DNA from: Chloroflexota bacterium
Lineage (GTDB): Bacteria > Chloroflexota > Anaerolineae > Aggregatilineales > UBA2796
NCBI GenBank assembly: GCA_003695215.1
Contig: RFIM01000067.1
Coordinates: 1-7,922, forward strand
DNA: 7,922 nucleotides
Direction of reading: 5' to 3'
Shown here one piece after another: positions 1 to 5,563 of the stretch (position 1 is its first letter; each line of letters opens with the position of its first letter). Position numbers and translations under genes: made by a program. Below the pieces are notes generated by a model. It ran no database searches and had not been told where the DNA came from. It worked only from the letters and a program-made list of their open reading frames with translations.

Positions 1-63
1 GTGCGCTGGCTTGGCGAGCTGCAGAACTTTCCCAGCTACCCTGTTGAGGTAGTGGCGCCGTAG
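1..63 (+). CDS. C-terminal end of an unidentified upstream gene (partial)
   Basis: The frame beginning at base 1 is open for 20 codons and ends at TAG (61-63), reading VRWLGELQNFPSYPVEVVAP. The stop lies three bases before the ATG of the methyltransferase, the spacing expected of an operon, so this is probably the tail of a co-transcribed gene that starts outside the window. Twenty residues are too few to name a family. If the methyltransferase acts on a surface glycan, a glycosyltransferase or glycan-export gene would be a natural neighbour, but nothing here shows it. Confidence 0.5.
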   Translation: MRWLGELQNFPSYPVEVVAP

Positions 64-66
64 CCT

Positions 67-1563
67 ATGCTTAATCCGCTCGACTACCCTGTCATCTTTT
101 TGGATGCAGATTACAGAGCGCCGTCAGCTTGGTGGCAACACACGCCCTTCGCGCGTTTTCTGGTCGCGCTCACACGGCCAGCTGTGCTGGTCGAGCTTGG
201 TACGCATTACGGCGTTTCATACTTCGCCTTCTGCCAGGCAGTGAAAGCGCTCGGACTGCACACACGCTGCTACGCTGTGGATACCTGGCAAGGTGATGAG
301 CAAGCTGGCTTCTACGGCGAAGAAGTCTTTGATCAGGTAAATCAGTACAACGAACAGAGCTTCGCAGCTTTTTCACGGCTGCTGCGCATGACTTTTGATG
401 AAGCGCTTAGCTATTTCGATGAAGGCGAAATTGATCTGTTGCACATCGACGGTTATCATGCCTATGAAGCCGTCCAGCATGACTACAGCACCTGGCTACC
501 CAAGATGAGCCCGCGCGGCATCATCCTTTTCCATGATATTAACGTCCGAGAAGGCAACTTTGGCGTTTGGCGACTTTGGAATGAGCTCAGTTTCACCTTT
601 CCGCACTTTGAGCTTCTCCATGGACACGGTCTCGGCGTCCTGGCTGTTGGCACACAAGCTGCAGAGCAACTCTCGCCGCTTTTATCGCTTTCCGAAGAAG
701 AGCTCTCCAACGTACGCTTTTTTTTCAGTCAGCTCGGGCAGCGCGTAACTCTACAAATAGAGTTGCATGAAGTGCACAAAAAGCAGCGCCTGGCACTCAA
801 GCGCTTGAAGCACCTCAAGGATAAGCTCGTTGAATATTCTCAGCTGTTGCTGAGTGAACGCAAAAAACATCTCGAGGATCTTGAACGCGCTAGAATGCAT
901 ATGCAATATTTAGAGCAAGATCTACAAAATTGCAGTCAGCACAGGCAGGCTGAGCGCGAAACCTATGTGGCGGAGATCGAGCGCGCGCGCAGCCACATGC
1001 ATCAGCTTGAGGCTGAATTGACAGCACAGTTGCAGCACAGGCAGGCTGAGCGCGAAACCTATGTGGCGGAGATCGAGCGTGCGCGCAGCCACATGCATCA
1101 GCTTGAGGCTGAATTGACGGCACATATTGCGCAGCTACAAAGTGAACGCGCTGCTCACACTGCTGAGATCGAGCAGGCACGTGCCCACATCCAGCACATT
1201 GAGCAAGAATCGCACGCACGAGCGCTTCACCTTCGGCAAGCAGAGGAAAGCCTCGCAGGTCTACAGCAAGCACTAGATGAGCAGCAGAGGTCGCTTGAAC
1301 AGACTAGAAATGAAGCTGACTCACTAGCTCAGCGCATCGTGGAACTTGAAGAGCGATGCTCGGCGCTACAAGCCGAAATGCAAGATAACTTGAGCGTCCT
1401 TGAGGCGCGCTTGGCTGACCTCGAAGCTCAGCGCGATGCCCTTAAAGCACAGCTAGCTGCCTCTGAAGCTGAACGTGATGCGCTTGAGGCGCAATTGGCC
1501 GAGGCACAAGCCGCTTTAGCGCATTTGGAACGCAAGCTGCATGCCTATCGTGTTCTCGACTAA
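67..1563 (+). CDS. Class I SAM-dependent methyltransferase with a long C-terminal repeat-containing coiled coil
   Basis: This 498-residue protein has two parts. Residues 1 to about 200 form a Rossmann-fold methyltransferase of the Methyltransf_24 type: SAM-binding motif I is VELGTHYG (42-49), an acidic strand end is VDTW (71-74), the IDLLHIDGYHAYEAV segment (122-136) carries the family's D-G-x-H signature, and LFHD (154-157) follows. Residues from about 225 to the end are almost continuous charged coiled coil rich in Glu, Gln, Arg, Leu and Ala, with four repeats of 32-33 residues at 264-392. No signal peptide or membrane span is visible, so the protein is probably cytoplasmic or peripheral. 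The substrate is unknown. Enzymes of this type often modify glycans or small molecules, and a methyltransferase on a long coil recalls WbdD, though no kinase domain is present. ATG at 67 is chosen because the in-frame TAG at 61-63 blocks any extension. Only a distant GAGGT (46-50) precedes it. Sampled lines of this gene run near 48-50% GC, lower than the genes downstream. Confidence 0.8.
   Translation: MLNPLDYPVIFLDADYRAPSAWWQHTPFARFLVALTRPAVLVELGTHYGVSYFAFCQAVKALGLHTRCYAVDTWQGDEQAGFYGEEVFDQVNQYNEQSFAAFSRLLRMTFDEALSYFDEGEIDLLHIDGYHAYEAVQHDYSTWLPKMSPRGIILFHDINVREGNFGVWRLWNELSFTFPHFELLHGHGLGVLAVGTQAAEQLSPLLSLSEEELSNVRFFFSQLGQRVTLQIELHEVHKKQRLALKRLKHLKDKLVEYSQLLLSERKKHLEDLERARMHMQYLEQDLQNCSQHRQAERETYVAEIERARSHMHQLEAELTAQLQHRQAERETYVAEIERARSHMHQLEAELTAHIAQLQSERAAHTAEIEQARAHIQHIEQESHARALHLRQAEESLAGLQQALDEQQRSLEQTRNEADSLAQRIVELEERCSALQAEMQDNLSVLEARLADLEAQRDALKAQLAASEAERDALEAQLAEAQAALAHLERKLHAYRVLD
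856..1242 (+). repeat. Four tandem 32-33-residue coiled-coil repeats inside the methyltransferase gene
   Basis: Four in-frame units start at bases 856, 952, 1048 and 1144 (residues 264-295, 296-327, 328-359 and 360-392). Each begins with Glu-Arg and carries a core of the form (A/D)-E-(I/L)-E-x-A-R-x-H-(M/I)-x-x-(L/I)-E-x-(E/D), allowing for small changes in unit 1. Units 1 to 3 are exactly 32 residues and unit 4 is 33. Units 2 and 3 are nearly identical. Units 1 and 4 are diverged, which suggests repeated expansion over time. Thirty-two residues is not a multiple of seven, so the repeat would force a coiled-coil register shift or stutter in each unit. Confidence 0.85.
937..1124 (+). repeat. 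Recent 96-bp tandem duplication
   Basis: Bases 937-1028 recur at 1033-1124, an offset of 96 bases or exactly 32 codons. The 92-base copies differ at only two places (984 C against 1080 T, and 1023 A against 1119 G). Both differences fall at third codon positions and are silent (Arg and Thr). The match stops sharply on both sides. This is what a recent in-frame unequal crossover or slippage event within the older repeat array would leave. Confidence 0.9.
1560..1563. other. Overlapping convergent stop codons (CTAA)
   Basis: The four bases CTAA hold the TAA stop of the plus-strand methyltransferase (1561-1563) and, read on the other strand, the TAG stop of the hypothetical gene (1562-1560). No space is left for an intergenic terminator, and I see no convincing GC-rich hairpin with a T-run on either side, so each transcript must end inside the opposing gene. 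Confidence 0.9.
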
Positions 1564-2408
1564 AAATCGTTTTCAAAAAGCGCACGATGCGGAAAAACGT
1601 ATTGATCGGCAGCGCGGATGTTGCGCACCAGCAGCTTGTGATTCGCGTGCTCGAAGTCTCGGTGCAAATCTTGCACCAAAAGCACTTGCCGCGTTGAAGG
1701 CTCCAGCAGGAACATAGCAATCGCCGTTGTGAATTCAGCTGGGATAAAAACGGCCCAGTGACTCTCATCCACTTGCTTGCGCTGTGCGCTCAAGGTACGC
1801 TGCGTGCGCCGCACCAGGCGAATAGCTGTCAGAATCTTGAAGGTCATATCTTCGGGCAGCTGTGGCTGACCTTGCGCCACCAGCGGCTGCATTGCGTCAT
1901 GGAAGTAGATCGCGTAGGAAAGCATGCGCGAGGCGTAATGTTGGCGCAAGAAAGTCGTCTGACCATCGCTGGCCACGCTCTGCCAGGCCTGCGTATCAGG
2001 ATTACGCTCCAGCAGCCGCTCGATGATGATGCGCTTCTCGTTATAGTGCGCATACAGCGCCACAAATTGAGCGCGATTGATCTTGCCGCTGGCAAACTCT
2101 GCAGCCACGCGCGCCGTCTTTTGACGCAGCTTTTCAAGGGCGAGTTCAGCGCGCAAGCGTTCCTCAAGGTTGCCGACGCTGTGCGTCGTCGGCGCTGATT
2201 GCGTGCTGCGCACATTCGGCAGAATGGGCTCCGCAGGCACGATGTTCTCTTCAGGCGGACTCGGACGCACAGGTGAAGCACTGACAGCGGGCGGCTTGAT
2301 CGGCTCGGATTCAGGCGCGGCTGCTGGCTCAGAGGACTGTGGCAGATCGTCAGGGCGGCGCAGCAAGCGGCGCAATAGCGATTTCGGTCCTTCAGCAGAC
2401 TGGCTCAT
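1560..2408 (-). CDS. Hypothetical protein with basic N-terminus, proline-rich linker and C-terminal alpha/beta domain
   Basis: I do not recognise this 282-residue protein. Residues 10-18 (SLLRRLLRR) are a short basic amphipathic stretch. Residues 20-78 are a low-complexity linker rich in Pro, Glu, Ser and Ala. Residues 80-135 are charged and probably helical, with GKINRAQFVALYAHYNEKR (108-126) resembling small helical regions common in regulatory proteins. Residues 150-282 look like a mixed alpha/beta domain ending in a conserved-looking segment around DLHRDFEHAN (247-256) and VFPHRALFE (271-279). There is no membrane span and no catalytic motif I can name. ATG at 2408 is supported by GAAGG three bases upstream and an extended -10 about 37 bases upstream. 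The gene is transcribed away from the MTAP gene, and its TAG stop overlaps the methyltransferase TAA. The basic patch plus disordered linker could mean membrane or nucleic-acid contact, which is inference only. Confidence 0.8.
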   Translation of the reverse strand: MSQSAEGPKSLLRRLLRRPDDLPQSSEPAAAPESEPIKPPAVSASPVRPSPPEENIVPAEPILPNVRSTQSAPTTHSVGNLEERLRAELALEKLRQKTARVAAEFASGKINRAQFVALYAHYNEKRIIIERLLERNPDTQAWQSVASDGQTTFLRQHYASRMLSYAIYFHDAMQPLVAQGQPQLPEDMTFKILTAIRLVRRTQRTLSAQRKQVDESHWAVFIPAEFTTAIAMFLLEPSTRQVLLVQDLHRDFEHANHKLLVRNIRAADQYVFPHRALFENDF

Positions 2409-2444
2409 GCGCCTTCACTCACTTACATGAATGCTCGCCTTTCT

Positions 2445-2453
2445 ATCATAGCA
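2445..2453 (-). promoter_or_regulatory. Extended -10 promoter for the hypothetical gene
   Basis: On the minus strand, TGCTATGAT reads from 2453 to 2445, an extended -10 element (TG, one base, TATGAT). No good -35 hexamer sits 16-18 bases upstream, which is common for extended -10 promoters. Transcription would start near 2438, giving a leader of roughly 30 bases before the ATG at 2408. Confidence 0.4.
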
Positions 2454-2480
2454 CGAATCGGCACCTAGCGGAAACACGCG

Positions 2481-2510
2481 TTGCCCAACAAAGCGCACTG
2501 CGAGTAGAAT
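2481..2510 (+). promoter_or_regulatory. Sigma-70-like promoter for the MTAP-SEDS transcript
   Basis: TTGCCC (2481-2486) and TAGAAT (2505-2510) are separated by 18 bases and resemble -35 and -10 elements. Transcription would start near 2517, leaving about 30 bases of leader before the ATG at 2547. The site lies back to back with the minus-strand promoter at 2445-2453, so both divergent transcripts are served by fewer than 70 bases. Confidence 0.4.
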
Positions 2511-2546
2511 AACTCCATCTTGGAAAGACTCTGGAGAAAGACTCTC

Positions 2547-3428
2547 ATGCAGACCGTTCGCTACGCAGTCATCGGCGGCTCAGGCTTGTACAACATGCCT
2601 GAACTGACCGATATCACGACGCTTGACCTGGAAACGCCTTTCGGCAAGCCGAGCGATTCGATTACCATTGGCAATTTGGCAGGCGTGCGCGTCGCCTTTT
2701 TGCCACGCCACGGACGCGGCCATATCTACACGCCTAGCGAAGTGCCTTATCGCGCCAACATCTTCGCCTTGAAGCTGCTAGGCGTCACGCACGTCATCTC
2801 GGTCAGCGCCTGTGGCTCGCTCAAAGAAGAACTGGCGCCAGGCCACGTCGTGGTACCAGATCAGCTCTACGATAACACGCGCCTTGATCGCGGGCGCACT
2901 TTCTTCGGCAATGGCTTAGTCGCGCACGTTAGCGTCGCCGATCCGTTCTGCCCTGAGCTGAGCCGAATCATCGCCCAAGGCACCCGAGAGGCAGGCGGCA
3001 CTGTGCATGAAGGCGGCACATTCGTAACTGTGGAAGGCCCGCGCTTCAGCACGCGCGCTGAGAGCGAAGTTTTCCGCCGCCTCGGCTTCTCGATCATCGG
3101 CATGACCACTAGCCCAGAGGCGTTCCTAGCACGCGAAGCCGAGATGTGCTATGCCGTCATGGCGCACGTCACCGATTACGATGTCTGGCATCACAGCGCC
3201 GAGTCGGTCAGCGCCGAGCTGGTCTTCAAACAATTCCACGCCAACATTGGCTTGGCGCAGCGCGCCATTCGGAACGCGATCGCGCTCTTGGCGCGTGAGC
3301 AGCCACCTTGCGCTTATCAGGATGCGCTCAGCAGCGCGCTTGCCACAGCACGCGAGCGCGTCACGCCTGAGACGCTCAACCGCTTGGCGCCGCTCATTGG
3401 CAAGTACTTCAGCCCTGCAGCGCGCTAG
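2547..3428 (+). CDS. mtnP: S-methyl-5'-thioadenosine phosphorylase
   Basis: This 293-residue cytoplasmic enzyme of the PNP/MTAP family 2 is expected to split 5'-methylthioadenosine with phosphate into adenine and 5-methylthioribose-1-phosphate. It recycles the by-product of polyamine synthesis. The family signatures are in order: IGGSGLY (9-15), phosphate-site FLPRHGRGHIYTPSEVPYRAN (51-71), SACGSLKEE (87-95), TVEGPRFSTRAES (161-173), GMTTSPEAFLAREAEMCYA (185-203) and TDYDVW (209-214). The two Asp of TDYD (210, 212) correspond to those that select 6-aminopurines in MTAP over 6-oxopurines in PNP, so adenine specificity is likely. The related methylthioinosine phosphorylases cannot be fully excluded. 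ATG at 2547 is preferred over an in-frame TTG at 2520. It has GGAG at 2533-2536, gives a normal family N-terminus, and leaves a 30-base leader, whereas TTG would sit almost at the predicted transcription start. Confidence 0.93.
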   Translation: MQTVRYAVIGGSGLYNMPELTDITTLDLETPFGKPSDSITIGNLAGVRVAFLPRHGRGHIYTPSEVPYRANIFALKLLGVTHVISVSACGSLKEELAPGHVVVPDQLYDNTRLDRGRTFFGNGLVAHVSVADPFCPELSRIIAQGTREAGGTVHEGGTFVTVEGPRFSTRAESEVFRRLGFSIIGMTTSPEAFLAREAEMCYAVMAHVTDYDVWHHSAESVSAELVFKQFHANIGLAQRAIRNAIALLAREQPPCAYQDALSSALATARERVTPETLNRLAPLIGKYFSPAAR

Positions 3429-3440
3429 ATATTGCCCTTG

Positions 3441-4751
3441 ATGGAAACAGCCTCTCTGCAAGCTGAGCCGAGAACTGCGCTCAAAAGCCATCAGCAGGAA
3501 GTAGCCTGGCAGTCGCAGCGCCGCGAGCGCTTCCTGCTCAGCTTAGCGAGCGCCTTCATGCTCTTGACAGCGCTGAGCTTGAGTCTCGCACAAGGCGGCG
3601 CGTTGATCGCCTTGTGGTATGCCACTGTGTGGCTAGTTTGCGCTTTCGGTGTGCATGTGGCGCTCAATCGCTGGTTGCCACGCCGCGATCCGTTCCTGCT
3701 GCCTTTGGCGCTGCTCTTGACGGGCTGGGGCCTCCTGCAGATTGAGCGCGTGGCGCCGAATTTTGCCGTGCGCCAAGCCACTTGGCTCGTCGTCGCTTGC
3801 CTTGCGCTCGTCGGCCTGACGCGCCTGCCCGTCAACTTACGTTGGCTCAGCCGTTATCGCTACCTGTGGCTGATCACAGGCTTGGCGCTGCTGCTGCTGA
3901 CAATCTTCTTTGGTAGAAATCCTTCAGGCGATGGGCCGCGGCTATGGCTAGGGCTATTCGACATTTACTTTCAGCCTTCCGAGCTGCTCAAGCTGCTGCT
4001 GATAGCCTTCTTCGCCAGCTACCTCGCCGATCATCGCGCCTTGCTCAACCTGCCGAGCCATAACAGGCTAAGCCTAGCCTTGCGCTTTCTCTCGCCACTT
4101 TTGCTGATGTGGGGCGCTTGCGTTGCTATTTTGCTGTGGCAGCGCGATCTCGGCACTGCCATGCTTTTCTTCATCACCTTCGTGACGCTGCTCTACCTGG
4201 CTACAGGCAGAATCGCCTACGCGCTCAGCGGCCTTATGCTGCTCTTAGCGGCAGGCGCTTTCGCTTACTACGCAGTAGACCTAGTGCGCCTGCGCGTGGA
4301 TATCTGGCTCGATCCGTGGCGCGATCCGCAAGGTAACGCCTTCCAAATTGTGCGCAGCCTGACGGCCTTCGCAGCCGGCGGCATCTTTGGGCAGGGCATT
4401 GGGCAAGGTTCGCCAAGCTATGTACCTGTCGTCCACTCAGATTTCATCTTTGCAGCAATTGGCGAGGAATGGGGCATGATCGGCGCGTTAGCGGTCATTG
4501 CCAGCTTCGCGACTATCGCCTTGCGCGGCTTGCGCTTGGCGATTCTAGTGCAGCACCGCGTCTTTCGCGCCTATCTCGCTGCAGGGCTGAGCGTCGTGCT
4601 CGCGACGCAGAGCTTGCTGATCATGGGCGGTGTGCTGAAGGTCATCCCGCTCACAGGCGTGACACTGCCTTTCATGAGCTATGGCGGCAGCTCGCTGCTG
4701 ATCAGCTTCATCATGATCGGCTTGCTGCTGGTGATCAGCGCTGAGAGCTAA
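3441..4751 (+). CDS. SEDS-family peptidoglycan glycosyltransferase (FtsW/RodA/SpoVE)
   Basis: This polytopic membrane protein of 436 residues has ten or so hydrophobic segments. The family polymerises lipid II into glycan strands together with a class B penicillin-binding protein. Hallmarks are GPRLWLGLFDIYFQPSELLK (165-184), QRDLGTAMLFF (234-244), DIWLDPWRDPQGNAFQI (287-303), GIFGQGIGQGS (314-324), VVHSDFIFAAIGEEWG (330-345) and PLTGVTLPFMSYGGSSLL (403-420). Asp334 matches the proposed catalytic Asp (E. coli FtsW D297). The motif reads PVVHSDF rather than the common PEPHTDF. The sequence does not decide between division (FtsW) and elongation (RodA), so no symbol is given. It follows the MTAP stop by 12 bases and is probably co-transcribed. 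ATG at 3441 is chosen over an in-frame TTG at 3432. Neither has a clear Shine-Dalgarno, so translation may depend on coupling. No partner PBP gene is in the window. Confidence 0.92.
   Translation: METASLQAEPRTALKSHQQEVAWQSQRRERFLLSLASAFMLLTALSLSLAQGGALIALWYATVWLVCAFGVHVALNRWLPRRDPFLLPLALLLTGWGLLQIERVAPNFAVRQATWLVVACLALVGLTRLPVNLRWLSRYRYLWLITGLALLLLTIFFGRNPSGDGPRLWLGLFDIYFQPSELLKLLLIAFFASYLADHRALLNLPSHNRLSLALRFLSPLLLMWGACVAILLWQRDLGTAMLFFITFVTLLYLATGRIAYALSGLMLLLAAGAFAYYAVDLVRLRVDIWLDPWRDPQGNAFQIVRSLTAFAAGGIFGQGIGQGSPSYVPVVHSDFIFAAIGEEWGMIGALAVIASFATIALRGLRLAILVQHRVFRAYLAAGLSVVLATQSLLIMGGVLKVIPLTGVTLPFMSYGGSSLLISFIMIGLLLVISAES
4748..4751. other. Overlapping convergent stop codons (CTAA), second instance
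   Basis: The SEDS gene ends with TAA at 4749-4751 and the LipM-like gene ends with TAG read from 4750 to 4748, again sharing CTAA. The arrangement is identical to that at 1560-1563. The flanking sequence offers only a weak, imperfect stem (around 4736-4746 with 4782-4797) and no T-run, so no terminator is called. Confidence 0.9.
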
Positions 4752-5563
4752 CGCGAGAACGTCCAGGAATCGTCAGCATAACGGCTCTGAGCAAGCGCTT
4801 GCGCACAGTCAGCCTCGGGCAGGTCTTGTACGATGTGCCACCTCAAGGCGAAGGCGCGCTGAAAGCCTTCGCAGAGTGCTTCTGCCGCTTCTTGCCAGGT
4901 AATTGACCGCTGCGCCGCTTCGCTGAGCGTGATGGCGCGCTCACGTACGCGCTTTTTGGCCTCTTGCCGCGCCGCTTCATCGCTAAAGGCAAGCGCATCA
5001 CAGATATCGGCGACATCGCCGCTGAGCGGCAAGGCGCCGTGTTGTAGAACGCCGCCATATTTGCGCATTTGGGCGCTCCCGATCAATTTCTTGCCGCGCG
5101 CTGTGATCTCATAATCGGAAGGCACTTCGAAGCAGATCGCCTTTGGCGCCGCAGCGCGCTCATGGCGCCGATCCGCCTCGATCGGCGCGCTAGGTGCAAG
5201 CGCGCGCAAAGCCATCATCAAGGCTGTGCTCAAGCGCCTATAGCTCTCAATCACGCCGCCATGCGCCAAGGGATGCCGCTCCGAGAAGGCTACGCTGTAG
5301 GTGATCTCATCCGCGTGCAAGAGCGCCCGCCCGCCGCTTGGACGGCGCACTAAGTGCCAGCCGCGCTCGCGCAGGCGCGCTAAAGCCACATCTGCGCTTG
5401 GCTGCGCAAAGCCTAACGAGAGAGTCGGCAGGCGCCAAGCGTAAAGGCGCAAGGTCGGCGGCTGATCGCCGCGCGCCACAGCTTGCAGGATCGCCTCATC
5501 GCGCGCCATGTTCAAGCTGCCATCGCATGGCGCGTCAAGGATCAGCCGCCAAACTTCGCTCAT
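4748..5563 (-). CDS. LipM-like octanoyltransferase / lipoate-protein ligase family protein
   Basis: This 271-residue cytoplasmic protein has the biotin/lipoate ligase (LplA/LipB) fold. Family members attach octanoate or lipoate to the lipoyl domains of 2-oxoacid dehydrogenases and GcvH. Visible motifs are YAWRLPTLSLGFAQ (41-54), the core VRRPSGGRALLHADEITYS (72-90), CFEVPSDYEI (144-153) and GKKLIGSAQMRKYGGVLQHG (157-176). Cys144 aligns with the catalytic Cys of LipM-type octanoyltransferases (Cys150 in Bacillus subtilis), which use an acyl-enzyme intermediate. ATP-dependent LplA ligases do not need it, so transfer from octanoyl-ACP is the more likely activity. Lys159 fits the conserved lysine of the fold. 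ATG at 5563 overlaps the stop of the upstream dynamin-like gene (ATGA), with GGAGAAGG 13 bases upstream inside that gene, so translation is probably coupled. The TAG stop overlaps the SEDS gene stop at CTAA. Confidence 0.88.
   Translation of the reverse strand: MSEVWRLILDAPCDGSLNMARDEAILQAVARGDQPPTLRLYAWRLPTLSLGFAQPSADVALARLRERGWHLVRRPSGGRALLHADEITYSVAFSERHPLAHGGVIESYRRLSTALMMALRALAPSAPIEADRRHERAAAPKAICFEVPSDYEITARGKKLIGSAQMRKYGGVLQHGALPLSGDVADICDALAFSDEAARQEAKKRVRERAITLSEAAQRSITWQEAAEALCEGFQRAFALRWHIVQDLPEADCAQALAQSRYADDSWTFSR

Noticed and set aside
937..1124. CRISPR-like or mobile-element repeat
   Set aside because: The two copies are adjacent, in frame, coding and without spacers or terminal inverted repeats, so they are a coding duplication. 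I found no CRISPR array, insertion sequence, tRNA or rRNA in the window.
890..1273. Antisense frame of 127 codons opposite the coiled-coil repeats
   Set aside because: It lies wholly within the methyltransferase gene and its internal repetition merely mirrors the 96-bp duplication. There is no ribosome binding site and no recognisable protein.
1545..1590. Possible terminator between the methyltransferase and the hypothetical gene
   Set aside because: ATCGTG and CACGAT can pair, but the stem is only six bases with a loop of more than 30 and no following T-run.
1758..2198. Plus-strand frame of 146 codons within the hypothetical gene
   Set aside because: It is opposite a gene with a good start, Shine-Dalgarno and plausible protein composition. 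This frame gives an unstructured Arg/His/Leu-rich product typical of an antisense shadow.
2520..2546. TTG start extending the MTAP gene by nine residues
   Set aside because: It would lie only about three bases after the predicted transcription start, has no ribosome binding site and adds residues not expected in the family. ATG at 2547 has GGAG upstream.
3432..3440. TTG start extending the SEDS protein by three residues
   Set aside because: It has no better ribosome binding site than the ATG at 3441. ATG is preferred, though the difference cannot be settled from sequence alone.
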